From Zelonia costaricensis (lineage: Eukaryota > Euglenozoa > Kinetoplastea > Trypanosomatida > Trypanosomatidae), in contig JASAOO010002979.1 in assembly GCA_030849075.1 (NCBI GenBank), positions 1-15,773 on the forward strand: a stretch of 15,773 nucleotides of DNA, given 5' to 3'. The notes below the pieces were generated by a model. The model made no database searches, had not been told where the DNA came from, and worked only from the letters and a program-made list of their open reading frames with translations. Within the stretch, counting starts at the first letter, position 1; every line of letters begins with the position of its first letter. Below, one piece after another: positions 9,308 to 15,773 of this stretch. The position numbers were made by a program, and so were the translations under genes.

Positions 9308-9395
9308 GCCTAGGCGAGGGGCTGGTCGATCTCGATAGAGAGAAGAGAGCCAGCAGAGGTTTCCAGCTGCGCCACACCTCTGCATGCCCTACCCT

Positions 9396-10904
9396 TCACG
9401 ATGCAGCATACGCGGAGATTAAGGCTGTCCACTGCAAGCCCGGTAGCTCGGCTACCACAGGCGCGTACGTTTCCAGCACCTGTGCGCAGACCTGCACACG
9501 CCTGGTGCGCTGCTGGGTGTCTGGGTCTGCCGTCTTGGACGCCGCAGCTTCACCACCGTAGGCCAGGGTAAGAGTGAGAGAGTCGAGAAACCATGTCCAG
9601 CCGTAGTGCTGCACATACGCGGTGCTGTCACACGCCTCCTCCGCCGCGGCCCGCGCCGTGTGTGTTGCGACCGACGAACGCGTCGACGTCTCTCGCTGCA
9701 GCACGAGGGGCAGCGCCTGCCTATACGCGGCGATGGCCGCGCGTGCGACAGCCAGGGCCTCGCGCTGCTGCACTGGACACCAACGCTGAAGCAGTTCCAC
9801 CGCACTTTCCCGCGCGGTGGACGCGCTAAGCGTGGAGGATGCGGCGCCGCCATCGTTGCTTTGCACGCCGCGCCGCAGCACGTCGTGGAACATGTACCGC
9901 GCAAAGAGTTGATTCACCGCGCGCGGTCGTGACGCAAAGTGGGTAATCCAGTAGACCGCGGCCTCCACTGGCGTCGGTGGCGCCTCGTCCGCCTGCGAGA
10001 GCATCGCAACAGTCCCCACCTGTTCGCATGCAGAGTGCGATGGTGGCTCGAGGTCGCTCGCCATCGCCTCTCCGTCATCGACTGCGGCGCGGCTGCGAGA
10101 GCTGATGACGCTGAAGCTCAGCAGCGGTGCCACCAGCGCATTGATCGGCGTGGCGGCGGCCGTGACTTTCGCTGCTGCCAGCGGTGCCGGGGCAGCCGCA
10201 GCGTTCTTGGAGGCAGGCGTGGAGGGCTGCCCGTGCGTCAGGCGGAGCACGAGCAGCTGCTCATATGCCACGTACAAGTTCTCGGCCCACGGGATGCAAA
10301 TCGCTGACGATGACGTTGGCAGCAGTGATGGAGGTGCAGCGGCTCCGTGATCGGCCGTCAGCACGCCGTCCAAAAAAGCGACGGCGCGCAGGGTGAAGTG
10401 CAGCACCACCTCTTCAGCCCACGGGAGGGCAGCTGCGGTGCTTGACGCCGCGGCGGCCGCGGCCTCCTGCACGCCGTCCACGTCGCTGCCGGTGTTCCAG
10501 CCCACCTTGAGCGGCAGCGGACCCGTCAGCGTGTAGGTGCGCGTGGTGGCCGCGATGAGGCTGTCGAAGAGACGCTGCAGGAGCTCCGCAGCGGCCGTGA
10601 CAAAGCCGGTACGCTCCGGCTGCTCACTGGCCGATGAGCTTGCGGCCGCCTTCCTCGCGAAGTGCTCGAGTGCTTGAAAGAGAACATCGTCGATGAACTC
10701 GCGTGCAAGTTCGATGCGGAGGTGGCGGCGCAGGACGTGCAGGATAGAGGTGAGGTACTCTGCACATCCAGGGAAGGTGCCTTGCGCCCGCGCAGAGAGG
10801 TACCGCCGCTGCACCACCGCTTTCGCCGTCGTCCACGATCCATAGGTCTCGCCACCGCCCGCACAGACCTCTGCCAAGTCCTGCACGACCTTCGCCTCCG
10901 CCAT
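9396..10904 (-). CDS. Alpha-helical protein, probable divergent Get4/TRC35 (DUF410) homologue
   Basis: The product is 502 aa, Ala-rich and predicted helical, without signal peptide or membrane segment. I read it as Get4/TRC35, the cytosolic scaffold that helps hand tail-anchored membrane proteins to the Get3/TRC40 ATPase. Support is the order of blocks. A helical N-terminal part with RRYLSARAQG..CAEYL and a LAREFIDDVLFQALEHFA helix (about 33-83) is followed by a PERTGFVTAAAELLQ block (96-110), which resembles the SPERVTFVSRAL region of Get4. Later come AAVYWITHFASRPRAVNQLF (315-334), like the Get4 segment with EYSTSRGFRSEVDMF, and a C-terminal YGWTWFLDSLTLTLAYGG (434-451) with a final helix pair. 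It is longer than usual (about 310-330 aa) because of Ala/Ser/Pro linkers, notably 140-205, 225-315 and 350-365. The start at 10904 is preferred over an in-frame ATG at 11021 because the intervening 39 codons span a pyrimidine tract and splice AG. It could instead be a kinetoplastid-specific helical-repeat protein. That this is a real gene is much surer than its function. Confidence 0.8.
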   Translation of the reverse strand: MAEAKVVQDLAEVCAGGGETYGSWTTAKAVVQRRYLSARAQGTFPGCAEYLTSILHVLRRHLRIELAREFIDDVLFQALEHFARKAAASSSASEQPERTGFVTAAAELLQRLFDSLIAATTRTYTLTGPLPLKVGWNTGSDVDGVQEAAAAAASSTAAALPWAEEVVLHFTLRAVAFLDGVLTADHGAAAPPSLLPTSSSAICIPWAENLYVAYEQLLVLRLTHGQPSTPASKNAAAAPAPLAAAKVTAAATPINALVAPLLSFSVISSRSRAAVDDGEAMASDLEPPSHSACEQVGTVAMLSQADEAPPTPVEAAVYWITHFASRPRAVNQLFARYMFHDVLRRGVQSNDGGAASSTLSASTARESAVELLQRWCPVQQREALAVARAAIAAYRQALPLVLQRETSTRSSVATHTARAAAEEACDSTAYVQHYGWTWFLDSLTLTLAYGGEAAASKTADPDTQQRTRRVQVCAQVLETYAPVVAELPGLQWTALISAYAAS

Positions 10905-10910
10905 TGCTGC

Positions 10911-10972
10911 CTGCGTGTTTGTGTGGGTTGTGTGGGCGAGTGAGTGGACAGGCGGAGAAGAAGGCAAACGGA
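10911..10972 (-). promoter_or_regulatory. Predicted trans-splice acceptor region of the Get4-like gene
   Basis: On the minus strand a C/T-rich stretch (about 10972-10935) and an AC-rich spacer lead to the first AG at 10912-10911 (context ACGCAG). This gives a 5' UTR of about 6 nt before the ATG at 10904, or a few nt less if the next AG is used. It also removes the upstream in-frame ATG at 11021 from the mRNA. Confidence 0.5.
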
Positions 10973-11329
10973 GCGCGTTCCGTTTGCGCTGATCGCGGGG
11001 GGTTTCAGGTGTGCACGTCACGGATAAGAGAAGAAGTCAAGCAGACGCTCCTATCTCTTCGTACGAGGAAAAAAAAAACGAAAAACAGCTGGCGACCGCC
11101 CGTGCGGTGCAGCCGCCGTGCTGAGTTGTCACGAGGAGGAGGAAGAGGGGCGAGAGGGGGAGGGCAGGCGAATTCGAGAAGAAAACAAGTCGATAAAAGT
11201 GGCGTCGGCGTGCCTCGCTGTGGCGGCCGAATAATTCTGGTACGTTACCTTTGTGTGTTTGAGCGTGCACACGTGCTGGACGCGGTAGTCTGCACGCCGG
11301 TGTGCTTGTGGACCGTGCTGCGTGTTGTG

Positions 11330-11358
11330 GTGTGTGTGTGTGTGTTTGTTTGTTTGTT
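11330..11358. repeat. (GT)n / (TTTG)n simple repeat
   Basis: GT units followed by three TTTG-type units on the plus strand. This is one of few GT arrays in this orientation; most dinucleotide arrays here read CA on the plus strand. Confidence 0.6.
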
Positions 11359-11620
11359 GTTGATGAAGCACATCTTTGGAGTTCCGATAGGGTCAGGGTT
11401 TCAGAAAGGAGGGGGGAGGGGGGATGAAAGAAGGAGAATGGAAAGGGAGTAAGCACATTGCCACTATGTTTGTGTGTGTGCACGCTGGCTTTTCGCGGGA
11501 AGCGATCGGCGACGGAGCAATGCCAACGCGTTGCGGGGCACACACAGGAGACCGAGCTGCAGCTGACGTGCGCATGAGTGCGCCATTAGGCCACGTCCGC
11601 AATGGCCCACACAGGCGCAT

Positions 11621-11642
11621 ACACACACACACACACACACAC
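11621..11642. repeat. (AC)11 microsatellite
   Basis: Eleven uninterrupted AC units, followed by GCAC and ACAT variants to about 11656. A likely polymorphic site. Confidence 0.8.
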
Positions 11643-11752
11643 GCACGCACATACACTGCCAGGCCCGACCTGAGAGCGAACACCTGCCCTTGTCGCCAAC
11701 GCACCGGTTCCGCTTCGACGCTGCGTTGAGCGTGCGGTAAAAGAGAAGCTTC

Positions 11753-11769
11753 CTTGCTATAAAAGCAAG
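11753..11769. repeat. Perfect 6-bp hairpin
   Basis: CTTGCT (11753-11758) and AGCAAG (11764-11769) flank an ATAAA loop. It lies mid-way in the guanylate kinase 3' flank. It may be chance, and it is not followed by a T run on the transcribed strand. Confidence 0.35.
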
Positions 11770-12132
11770 CGGGCTTTCATCGCCGTCGCCACCGTGTTTT
11801 TCTTGTTGCTTGAGCCAGAGCATTGCGCGAGGAGCAGACGACATGGTGTGACCATCGTCCCAGGTGATTCCACACTGGCAGAGACACGCAAGACACCAAA
11901 TAAACAAGAAAAAAGTTGCGATTACGCTTACACAGATGCCACGGTCCCCGGACGGTGATGCGCGGTGTCTGTCTTTCTCTCGTCTTCTCCTTCCCCGTCT
12001 CCTCTTCGGGGCTCGCGAGCTGGAGGAATGGGAAAGTGGTGGAGCGCCCCCACCACGTACAGCGCCGGCGGCCGTGCGTGCAGCGCTGCCTCCACGGGCG
12101 CACCATCAGGAGAGCGAGCGAGACGAGGGGGT

Positions 12133-12149
12133 GGGGGGGGGGGGGGGGG
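12133..12149 (+). repeat. Poly-G run of 17
   Basis: The longest homopolymer in the window, preceded by a G5-T run. It reads as poly-C on the transcribed strand. The true length may differ because such runs are poorly read. Confidence 0.75.
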
Positions 12150-12307
12150 AAGCGCACCCGCTGAAGGCGGCGTCGAGGCCAAAAAAAGGACAAAGGGACG
12201 GGCGCAGTGGTAAACAGACGCGCGAACACCGAAGCTCGCCTTCGTGGTGGTTTGCACGGCGCCGCGGACGACGATGCGAGGAACGCACGCACACGCACAG
12301 ATGCACA

Positions 12308-12337
12308 AACATACACACATACACACACACACACGCA
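12308..12337. repeat. (AC)n microsatellite
   Basis: Seven clean AC units (12321-12334) preceded by AC units with AT interruptions. Confidence 0.7.
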
Positions 12338-12400
12338 CGTACTCAAGCGCTCACAGGTGCAGCTAGCACAAGGCACTTCAAAAAGACGCATTCACACACT

Positions 12401-12414
12401 CACACACACACACA
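12401..12414. repeat. (CA)7 microsatellite
   Basis: Seven CA units preceded by interrupted CA units from about 12392. Confidence 0.65.
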
Positions 12415-12487
12415 TATGGGCACGCACACTTCGCCGCGCGGAGGAGCGGAAAAGAAGAGTGGACAACGAAGAGAGAGAGAGCGATGA

Positions 12488-12498
12488 GGGGGGGGGGG
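12488..12498 (+). repeat. Poly-G run of 11
   Basis: Eleven uninterrupted G, just after a GA-rich stretch. Confidence 0.6.
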
Positions 12499-12965
12499 AA
12501 GAGGGTGAGACACGGCGCAGGGAACAGCAATGAACGCGAGACAAAAAGAAGCACGGAGGTGAAGGAGGCGAGTGAGGTCGGGGAAGAGTCATCAATGAAG
12601 AGGCGCCTGCATCGAGCCGCAGGGCGAGACGGCCACCCACCCACCCCACAAGCTCAGGAGGCAGGGACGCAGGGCGCAGAAATGAAGTCAACACGGAGCG
12701 CATGTGTTCCGCGCAACAGCGGCACAGCAGGGAAAGCAAACGACACAACAACAACAAAAGAGCGAACTTCATTTCGCTACTTCTTCTGCTGTGACCGCGG
12801 CGTCTACGACGTCGGCAACCTCGCCACCACCACCACCACAATAACAACACCCGGCACGTGAAGGACACAGACACTGCAGATGCAGCGGCTTCCATCACCA
12901 CCGCCGTAGCTCATCTATCGTTGAGAAAGACATGTGCGACGAGGCGGCAGGGAGGCCATGCAACG

Positions 12966-12988
12966 CCCCCCCCCCCACACACACACAC
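12966..12988. repeat. C11 run fused to (CA)6
   Basis: Eleven C (12966-12976) run directly into CA units. Unlike the other homopolymer runs, G is on the transcribed strand here. It lies about 110 nt downstream of the guanylate kinase stop, so the mRNA would carry (UG)n followed by an 11-G run. Confidence 0.7.
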
Positions 12989-13097
12989 CTCTGCCTGCCA
13001 GCGCCGAGGCCGGGAGGCCCTCATCAGCCGGCAACATGAAGCGAGTGCATTCCATGGCTAGAGGCGGCGAGGAGCTCCCCGGATCCACCTTCGCCCT

Positions 13098-14117
13098 TCA
13101 CAACGAGCTTTCCACCCGGAGCACCTCGGACCGCAGAATTCGCTTGACGCGCTTGTAGCACTCTTCGAGGTCGTCGTTGACGATGTAGAAGTCGAAGAAG
13201 GACTGGTTCTTCTTCGCCCACTCCATCCAGCGGCGGTTCAGCTTCATGCGCAGCTGCAGGGAGGCCTCCGTCTCACTCTTGCGCGCACGCAGCCGCCGTT
13301 CCAGCACCTCCATACTGGGAGGCGCTATGAAGATGATCATGCACCGCAGCGAACGCGCCGGCGAGGCGGAGACGGCGTCGTCGCTGCTGACGCTGGTGCT
13401 GCTGCTGCCGCGGGATGCAGCCGAGGACATCACGGGCAGCGAACGCGCCGGCGTCGGCGTCAGGCGTGACGACGAGAGTGTGGCGGGGAATGCTTGACGA
13501 GACGCCGCGGCTGCGGTTGCCCGCTGCTGCGCTGACTGCGCTGCGTTGCCCTTGCAGCACGGGACGGTCACAGGACGCGCATGGACGACCTCGCGTGCGC
13601 AGTAGCGTCGGATGTTGATTGCACCCAGCAGGTCCGTGTCCATCAGGACGACGCGGTTGCGTTGCATCACCGTGTGCAGCGCCGCCTTGCTTGTGCCGTA
13701 GAAGTTGCCGACAGGCTTGCTCTGGTGCTGCGTGGCGACCGCGCCGGAGCCCGGGGTCCACGACGACGTCGCGTGCGAGCAGAGCCGCGAGTACTCCACC
13801 ATGGCGCCGGCGTCGATCAGGTGCTGGAACTCATCCATGGTGACGAAGTGGTAGTGCTGCCCGTTCACCTCCCCCTGCCGTGGACTGCGCGTCGTGTGGC
13901 TCACGCTGAACTCAAAGAGGTGCGGCCAGTCGTGCTGCAGACGGTGGATCATCGTGGACTTGCCGCACCCGCTGGGGCCCACAAAGAGCAGCACATCGAC
14001 AAGACGCTTCAGCAGGACCGTGTCCCTGAGCGGCTGGGCTGCTTCCTCAACCACCGTGCAAGCTGCGGAACGGGCAGACATGATCGCCGGCATCGACGCC
14101 TTCGCAGGGGAGGTCAT
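13098..14117 (-). CDS. Guanylate kinase (GMP kinase) with two low-complexity insertions
   Basis: The product is 339 aa, against about 200 for ordinary guanylate kinases. The enzyme makes GDP and ADP from GMP and ATP. All main motifs are present in order: P-loop GPSGCGKST (47-55); GMP-binding SVSHTTRSPRQGEVNG and YHF (71-91), with R77, R80 and Y89 in their usual places; VEY (107-109); GNFYGTS (137-143); MDTDLLGA (159-166); FIAPPS (263-268); and the lid RRLRARKSETEASLQLRM (274-291) with its arginines. It ends in a helix with FFDFYIVNDDLEE (307-319). Insertions lie at about 113-136, within the GMP-binding region, and about 178-257, a Ser/Ala-rich stretch before the IIFIAPPS strand. Residues 1-35 are an extra N-terminal stretch. 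The C-terminal tripeptide is SSL, a weak match to a PTS1 glycosome signal. The start at 14117 is the first ATG after the predicted splice site; in-frame ATGs at residues 9 and 13 are alternatives. Activity looks intact. Confidence 0.93.
   Translation of the reverse strand: MTSPAKASMPAIMSARSAACTVVEEAAQPLRDTVLLKRLVDVLLFVGPSGCGKSTMIHRLQHDWPHLFEFSVSHTTRSPRQGEVNGQHYHFVTMDEFQHLIDAGAMVEYSRLCSHATSSWTPGSGAVATQHQSKPVGNFYGTSKAALHTVMQRNRVVLMDTDLLGAINIRRYCAREVVHARPVTVPCCKGNAAQSAQQRATAAAASRQAFPATLSSSRLTPTPARSLPVMSSAASRGSSSTSVSSDDAVSASPARSLRCMIIFIAPPSMEVLERRLRARKSETEASLQLRMKLNRRWMEWAKKNQSFFDFYIVNDDLEECYKRVKRILRSEVLRVESSL
13346..13453 (-). repeat. 18-bp perfect direct repeat inside the guanylate kinase insertion
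   Basis: The same 18 bases occur at 13346-13363 and 13436-13453, exactly 90 bp apart, so in frame. They encode the PARSL core at residues 253-257 and 223-227. Recombination or slippage between them would remove or add 30 codons without a frameshift. Confidence 0.85.
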
Positions 14118-14239
14118 GGTCGAGCAGGAGGTGTCGAGGGACGACGAGAGAGAGAGAGAGCTAACGGAGAAAATGGCAAACACACACACAGAGGAGTCAA
14201 GCCAGCGAGCTTGACAACAAGCGAGGAGAAGGGACGGAG

Positions 14240-14292
14240 CTGTGATGAGAATGAGAAAAAAAAAAGAGAAAGTGCGAGGAAGAGGGAGGGGG
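14240..14292 (-). promoter_or_regulatory. Predicted trans-splice acceptor region of guanylate kinase
   Basis: On the minus strand a strong pyrimidine tract with ten T in a row (around 14265-14256) is followed by CTCATTCTCATCACAG, with the AG at 14241-14240. This predicts a 5' UTR of about 122 nt with no upstream ATG before 14117. A later AG at about 14162-14161 after a short pyrimidine stretch is an alternative site. This is the clearest splice signal in the window. Confidence 0.65.
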
Positions 14293-14313
14293 GCAAGCAG
14301 CAGACAACCAACA

Positions 14314-14330
14314 ACACACACACACACACA
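14314..14330. repeat. (AC)8 microsatellite
   Basis: Uninterrupted AC units just upstream of the guanylate kinase splice region. Confidence 0.7.
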
Positions 14331-15730
14331 AACCAATTCAGACAAACAGGAGTGGAGGAGCACGGATGTTCACGCAGAAAACGTGGAGCAAAGGGGGGAG
14401 GGAAGGAGTGGAAAGGAGCTAAGTTGCGACGCAACCAGGCCAGCAAGGGAAACCAGCGACAGACTCAGAATGCCAGTGACACGCTGGTGTTGATGTCGCT
14501 CAACACAAAGACACGCACACCACGAGTAGAAGTGAAGCAACGCAAAGAAGCTCTCAAGTCGGCACGCGAGAAAAAAAAAAAGAACAGCACACCGCTATGC
14601 TGGACCGCTTCCGCACACGTCTTGGCGTTTTTTGCTCTTAAGCAGTGCGCCGATGCGCGTGCAGTTGCCCACAATCGTGTCACAGCGAACCTTTTTTCTT
14701 GTGCGTTGGATGTGCTCCTCAACGTCTCGACGCAAAGCGAAACAAAAACAAAGAGATCAAACACCGAAGCGGCACAGAAAAAAAAAGCCAATCCAGAAGG
14801 AAACAACCCTGGCGGGTAGCGAGGATCTATGGACGCGTTGCTGGCCAAGAACGGAGATGGGGGATGCTGGGTGGGAGGAGGACGGAAGAGGGGGAGCAGA
14901 GGCGGAAGCAAGACGCGGCAAGCAGCTGAACAAAGGGTGCAACAGAACAAGAAGAAGCACAGCCAACAATCGCGACGTCAGCAACAGGAAAACAAACAAA
15001 AAAAGTGCACGCTAGGGGAGGTGGAGAGCGCGAGCGGTAAACAGAGAAGAAACCACGTGAAAAAGGAACGCGGTCACACAATCTCGTCTAGCAATACCTC
15101 GTTCTCAAAAGAAACAAACAGGGGGTGGGGGTGTTGTGGTCCAGCCAGGGGGTCGTACTGCGCAGCACACGTGCAAGGGGACGAGCGAAGCGGCGACTAC
15201 AACGTCCGCCACACTTAGACGAATATGAAGTGAGATGCGTTGGGGAGAGGGGTGAGGAAAAAAAGTGAAAGGGAGTGGAGGCCAGGTCGCACCAGCTAGA
15301 TATGGAGGGCGAGGAAGCAAAAACCGGGAAAACGAAGGGTTGAGTGTTCACGCTTTTTTTGTGGAGTGTTTTTTGAAGAGGCAGCTGAGTGGCAGGAACG
15401 GTACGTCGCCCTGTGTGACTCGAGAGGGAGAAAACCAAAAGAAACAGAAGAGGAGGAAAGGGAATGGGAGGAGTCGGCGGTGGGAGCCGCGCTGGTACAC
15501 ACACACACACACGCACTCGGTTGGGGGCACCCCTTGACAGGCAGTGACCACGGACTCTGGTGAAAAGAGGGAGAGGAAGGAGCACTACGGCTGCCCACTC
15601 ACCACGCAGAGAAGCCCTCGACGAAGGACGGGGGAGGGGGGGAAGAGCGAAGGCGTGAGAAGTAGGGCCGGATGATCGGTTCGCAGCCAGCAGCAAAAGC
15701 GCCAACTCAGCGCACGGGCAGTAAGGAGAG

Positions 15731-15754
15731 GGCGGGGGGCGGGGGGCGGGGGGG
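15731..15754 (+). repeat. G-rich tract, potential G-quadruplex
   Basis: G runs of 2, 6, 6 and 7 are separated by single C bases near the right edge. Long G runs with one-base loops are the pattern expected for very stable quadruplexes. Folding is inferred from pattern only. Confidence 0.6.
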
Positions 15755-15773
15755 CTCTCACGAGGGCAGCGCA

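Larger units (their letters stand above)
7942..9395. other. Intergenic region between the Get4-like gene and BBS4
   Basis: This 1.45-kb stretch should hold the 3' UTR of the Get4-like gene and the short 5' UTR of BBS4. It contains a 343-bp tandem duplication (8310-8994), a 12-G run (8189-8200), a hairpin near the upstream stop codon (9282-9307) and purine tracts on the plus strand. No protein gene is supported. Confidence 0.7.
10905..13097. other. Intergenic region between guanylate kinase and the Get4-like gene
   Basis: This 2.2-kb stretch should hold the guanylate kinase 3' UTR. It contains several (CA)n or (GT)n arrays, G runs at 12133-12149 and 12488-12498, a C run near 12966 and a small hairpin at 11753-11769. 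Open frames here translate to His-Thr or Cys-Val repeats from CA/GT arrays. I see no supported gene. Confidence 0.7.
14118..15773. other. Upstream region of guanylate kinase
   Basis: The first ~120 nt are the predicted 5' UTR, and beyond the splice acceptor lies intergenic DNA. It is purine-rich on the plus strand, with (CA)n at 14314-14330 and 15499-15512, A runs and a G-rich end. No gene is supported. The plus-strand open frame 13581-14819 is an antisense shadow of the kinase running on into low-complexity DNA. Confidence 0.65.

Noticed and set aside
11464..11907. 147-codon minus-strand frame between guanylate kinase and the Get4-like gene
   Set aside because: The first half looks mildly protein-like, but the frame then reads through a GT array as Cys-Val repeats. 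No recognisable domain, so not called.
14118..14363. N-terminal extension of guanylate kinase (82 codons) with a hydrophobic stretch
   Set aside because: The apparent membrane segment is the translation of a GT array and the T-rich splice tract. The mature mRNA is expected to begin near 14239.
13581..14819. 412-codon plus-strand frame
   Set aside because: Antisense shadow of guanylate kinase caused by GC-rich third positions, continuing into low-complexity DNA.

Overview
The window looks like nuclear DNA from a trypanosomatid, most likely Leishmaniinae (Leishmania, Leptomonas or Crithidia type). Three intron-free, GC-rich genes lie on one strand. They are separated by long gaps full of purine tracts, (CA)n and poly-G. 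Each gene start follows a pyrimidine tract and an AG on the sense strand, as expected for spliced-leader trans-splicing. All three genes are on the minus strand, so the order of transcription is from high to low coordinates, as in one polycistronic unit.

Layout in transcription order. 15773-14118: gene-free upstream DNA ending in a good splice-acceptor region. 14117-13098: a guanylate kinase with a full set of catalytic motifs and two large low-complexity insertions. 13097-10905: 2.2 kb of intergenic DNA with microsatellites and a 17-nt G run. 10904-9396: an alanine-rich alpha-helical protein that I read as a divergent Get4/TRC35 (DUF410) homologue of the tail-anchored-protein pathway. 9395-7942: intergenic DNA with a near-identical tandem duplication (period 343 bp), whose two copies are separated by a single ambiguous base, N. 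7941-6397: a clear BBS4 orthologue, a TPR subunit of the ciliary/flagellar BBSome. 6396-1: about 6.4 kb in which I find no believable gene, mostly purine-rich on the plus strand, with one island of reversed strand bias near 4965-5160.

The three genes do not form a pathway. They cover nucleotide metabolism, membrane-protein targeting and flagellar trafficking, which is normal for functionally mixed trypanosomatid gene arrays. Regulation is expected to be post-transcriptional, through trans-splicing, polyadenylation and UTRs.

I do not see a convincing new defence, mobile or biosynthetic system. The points most worth a second look are the divergent Get4-like protein, the expanded guanylate kinase, the 343-bp duplication with its N junction, and the unusually long gene-free tract with its reversed-skew inverted repeat.
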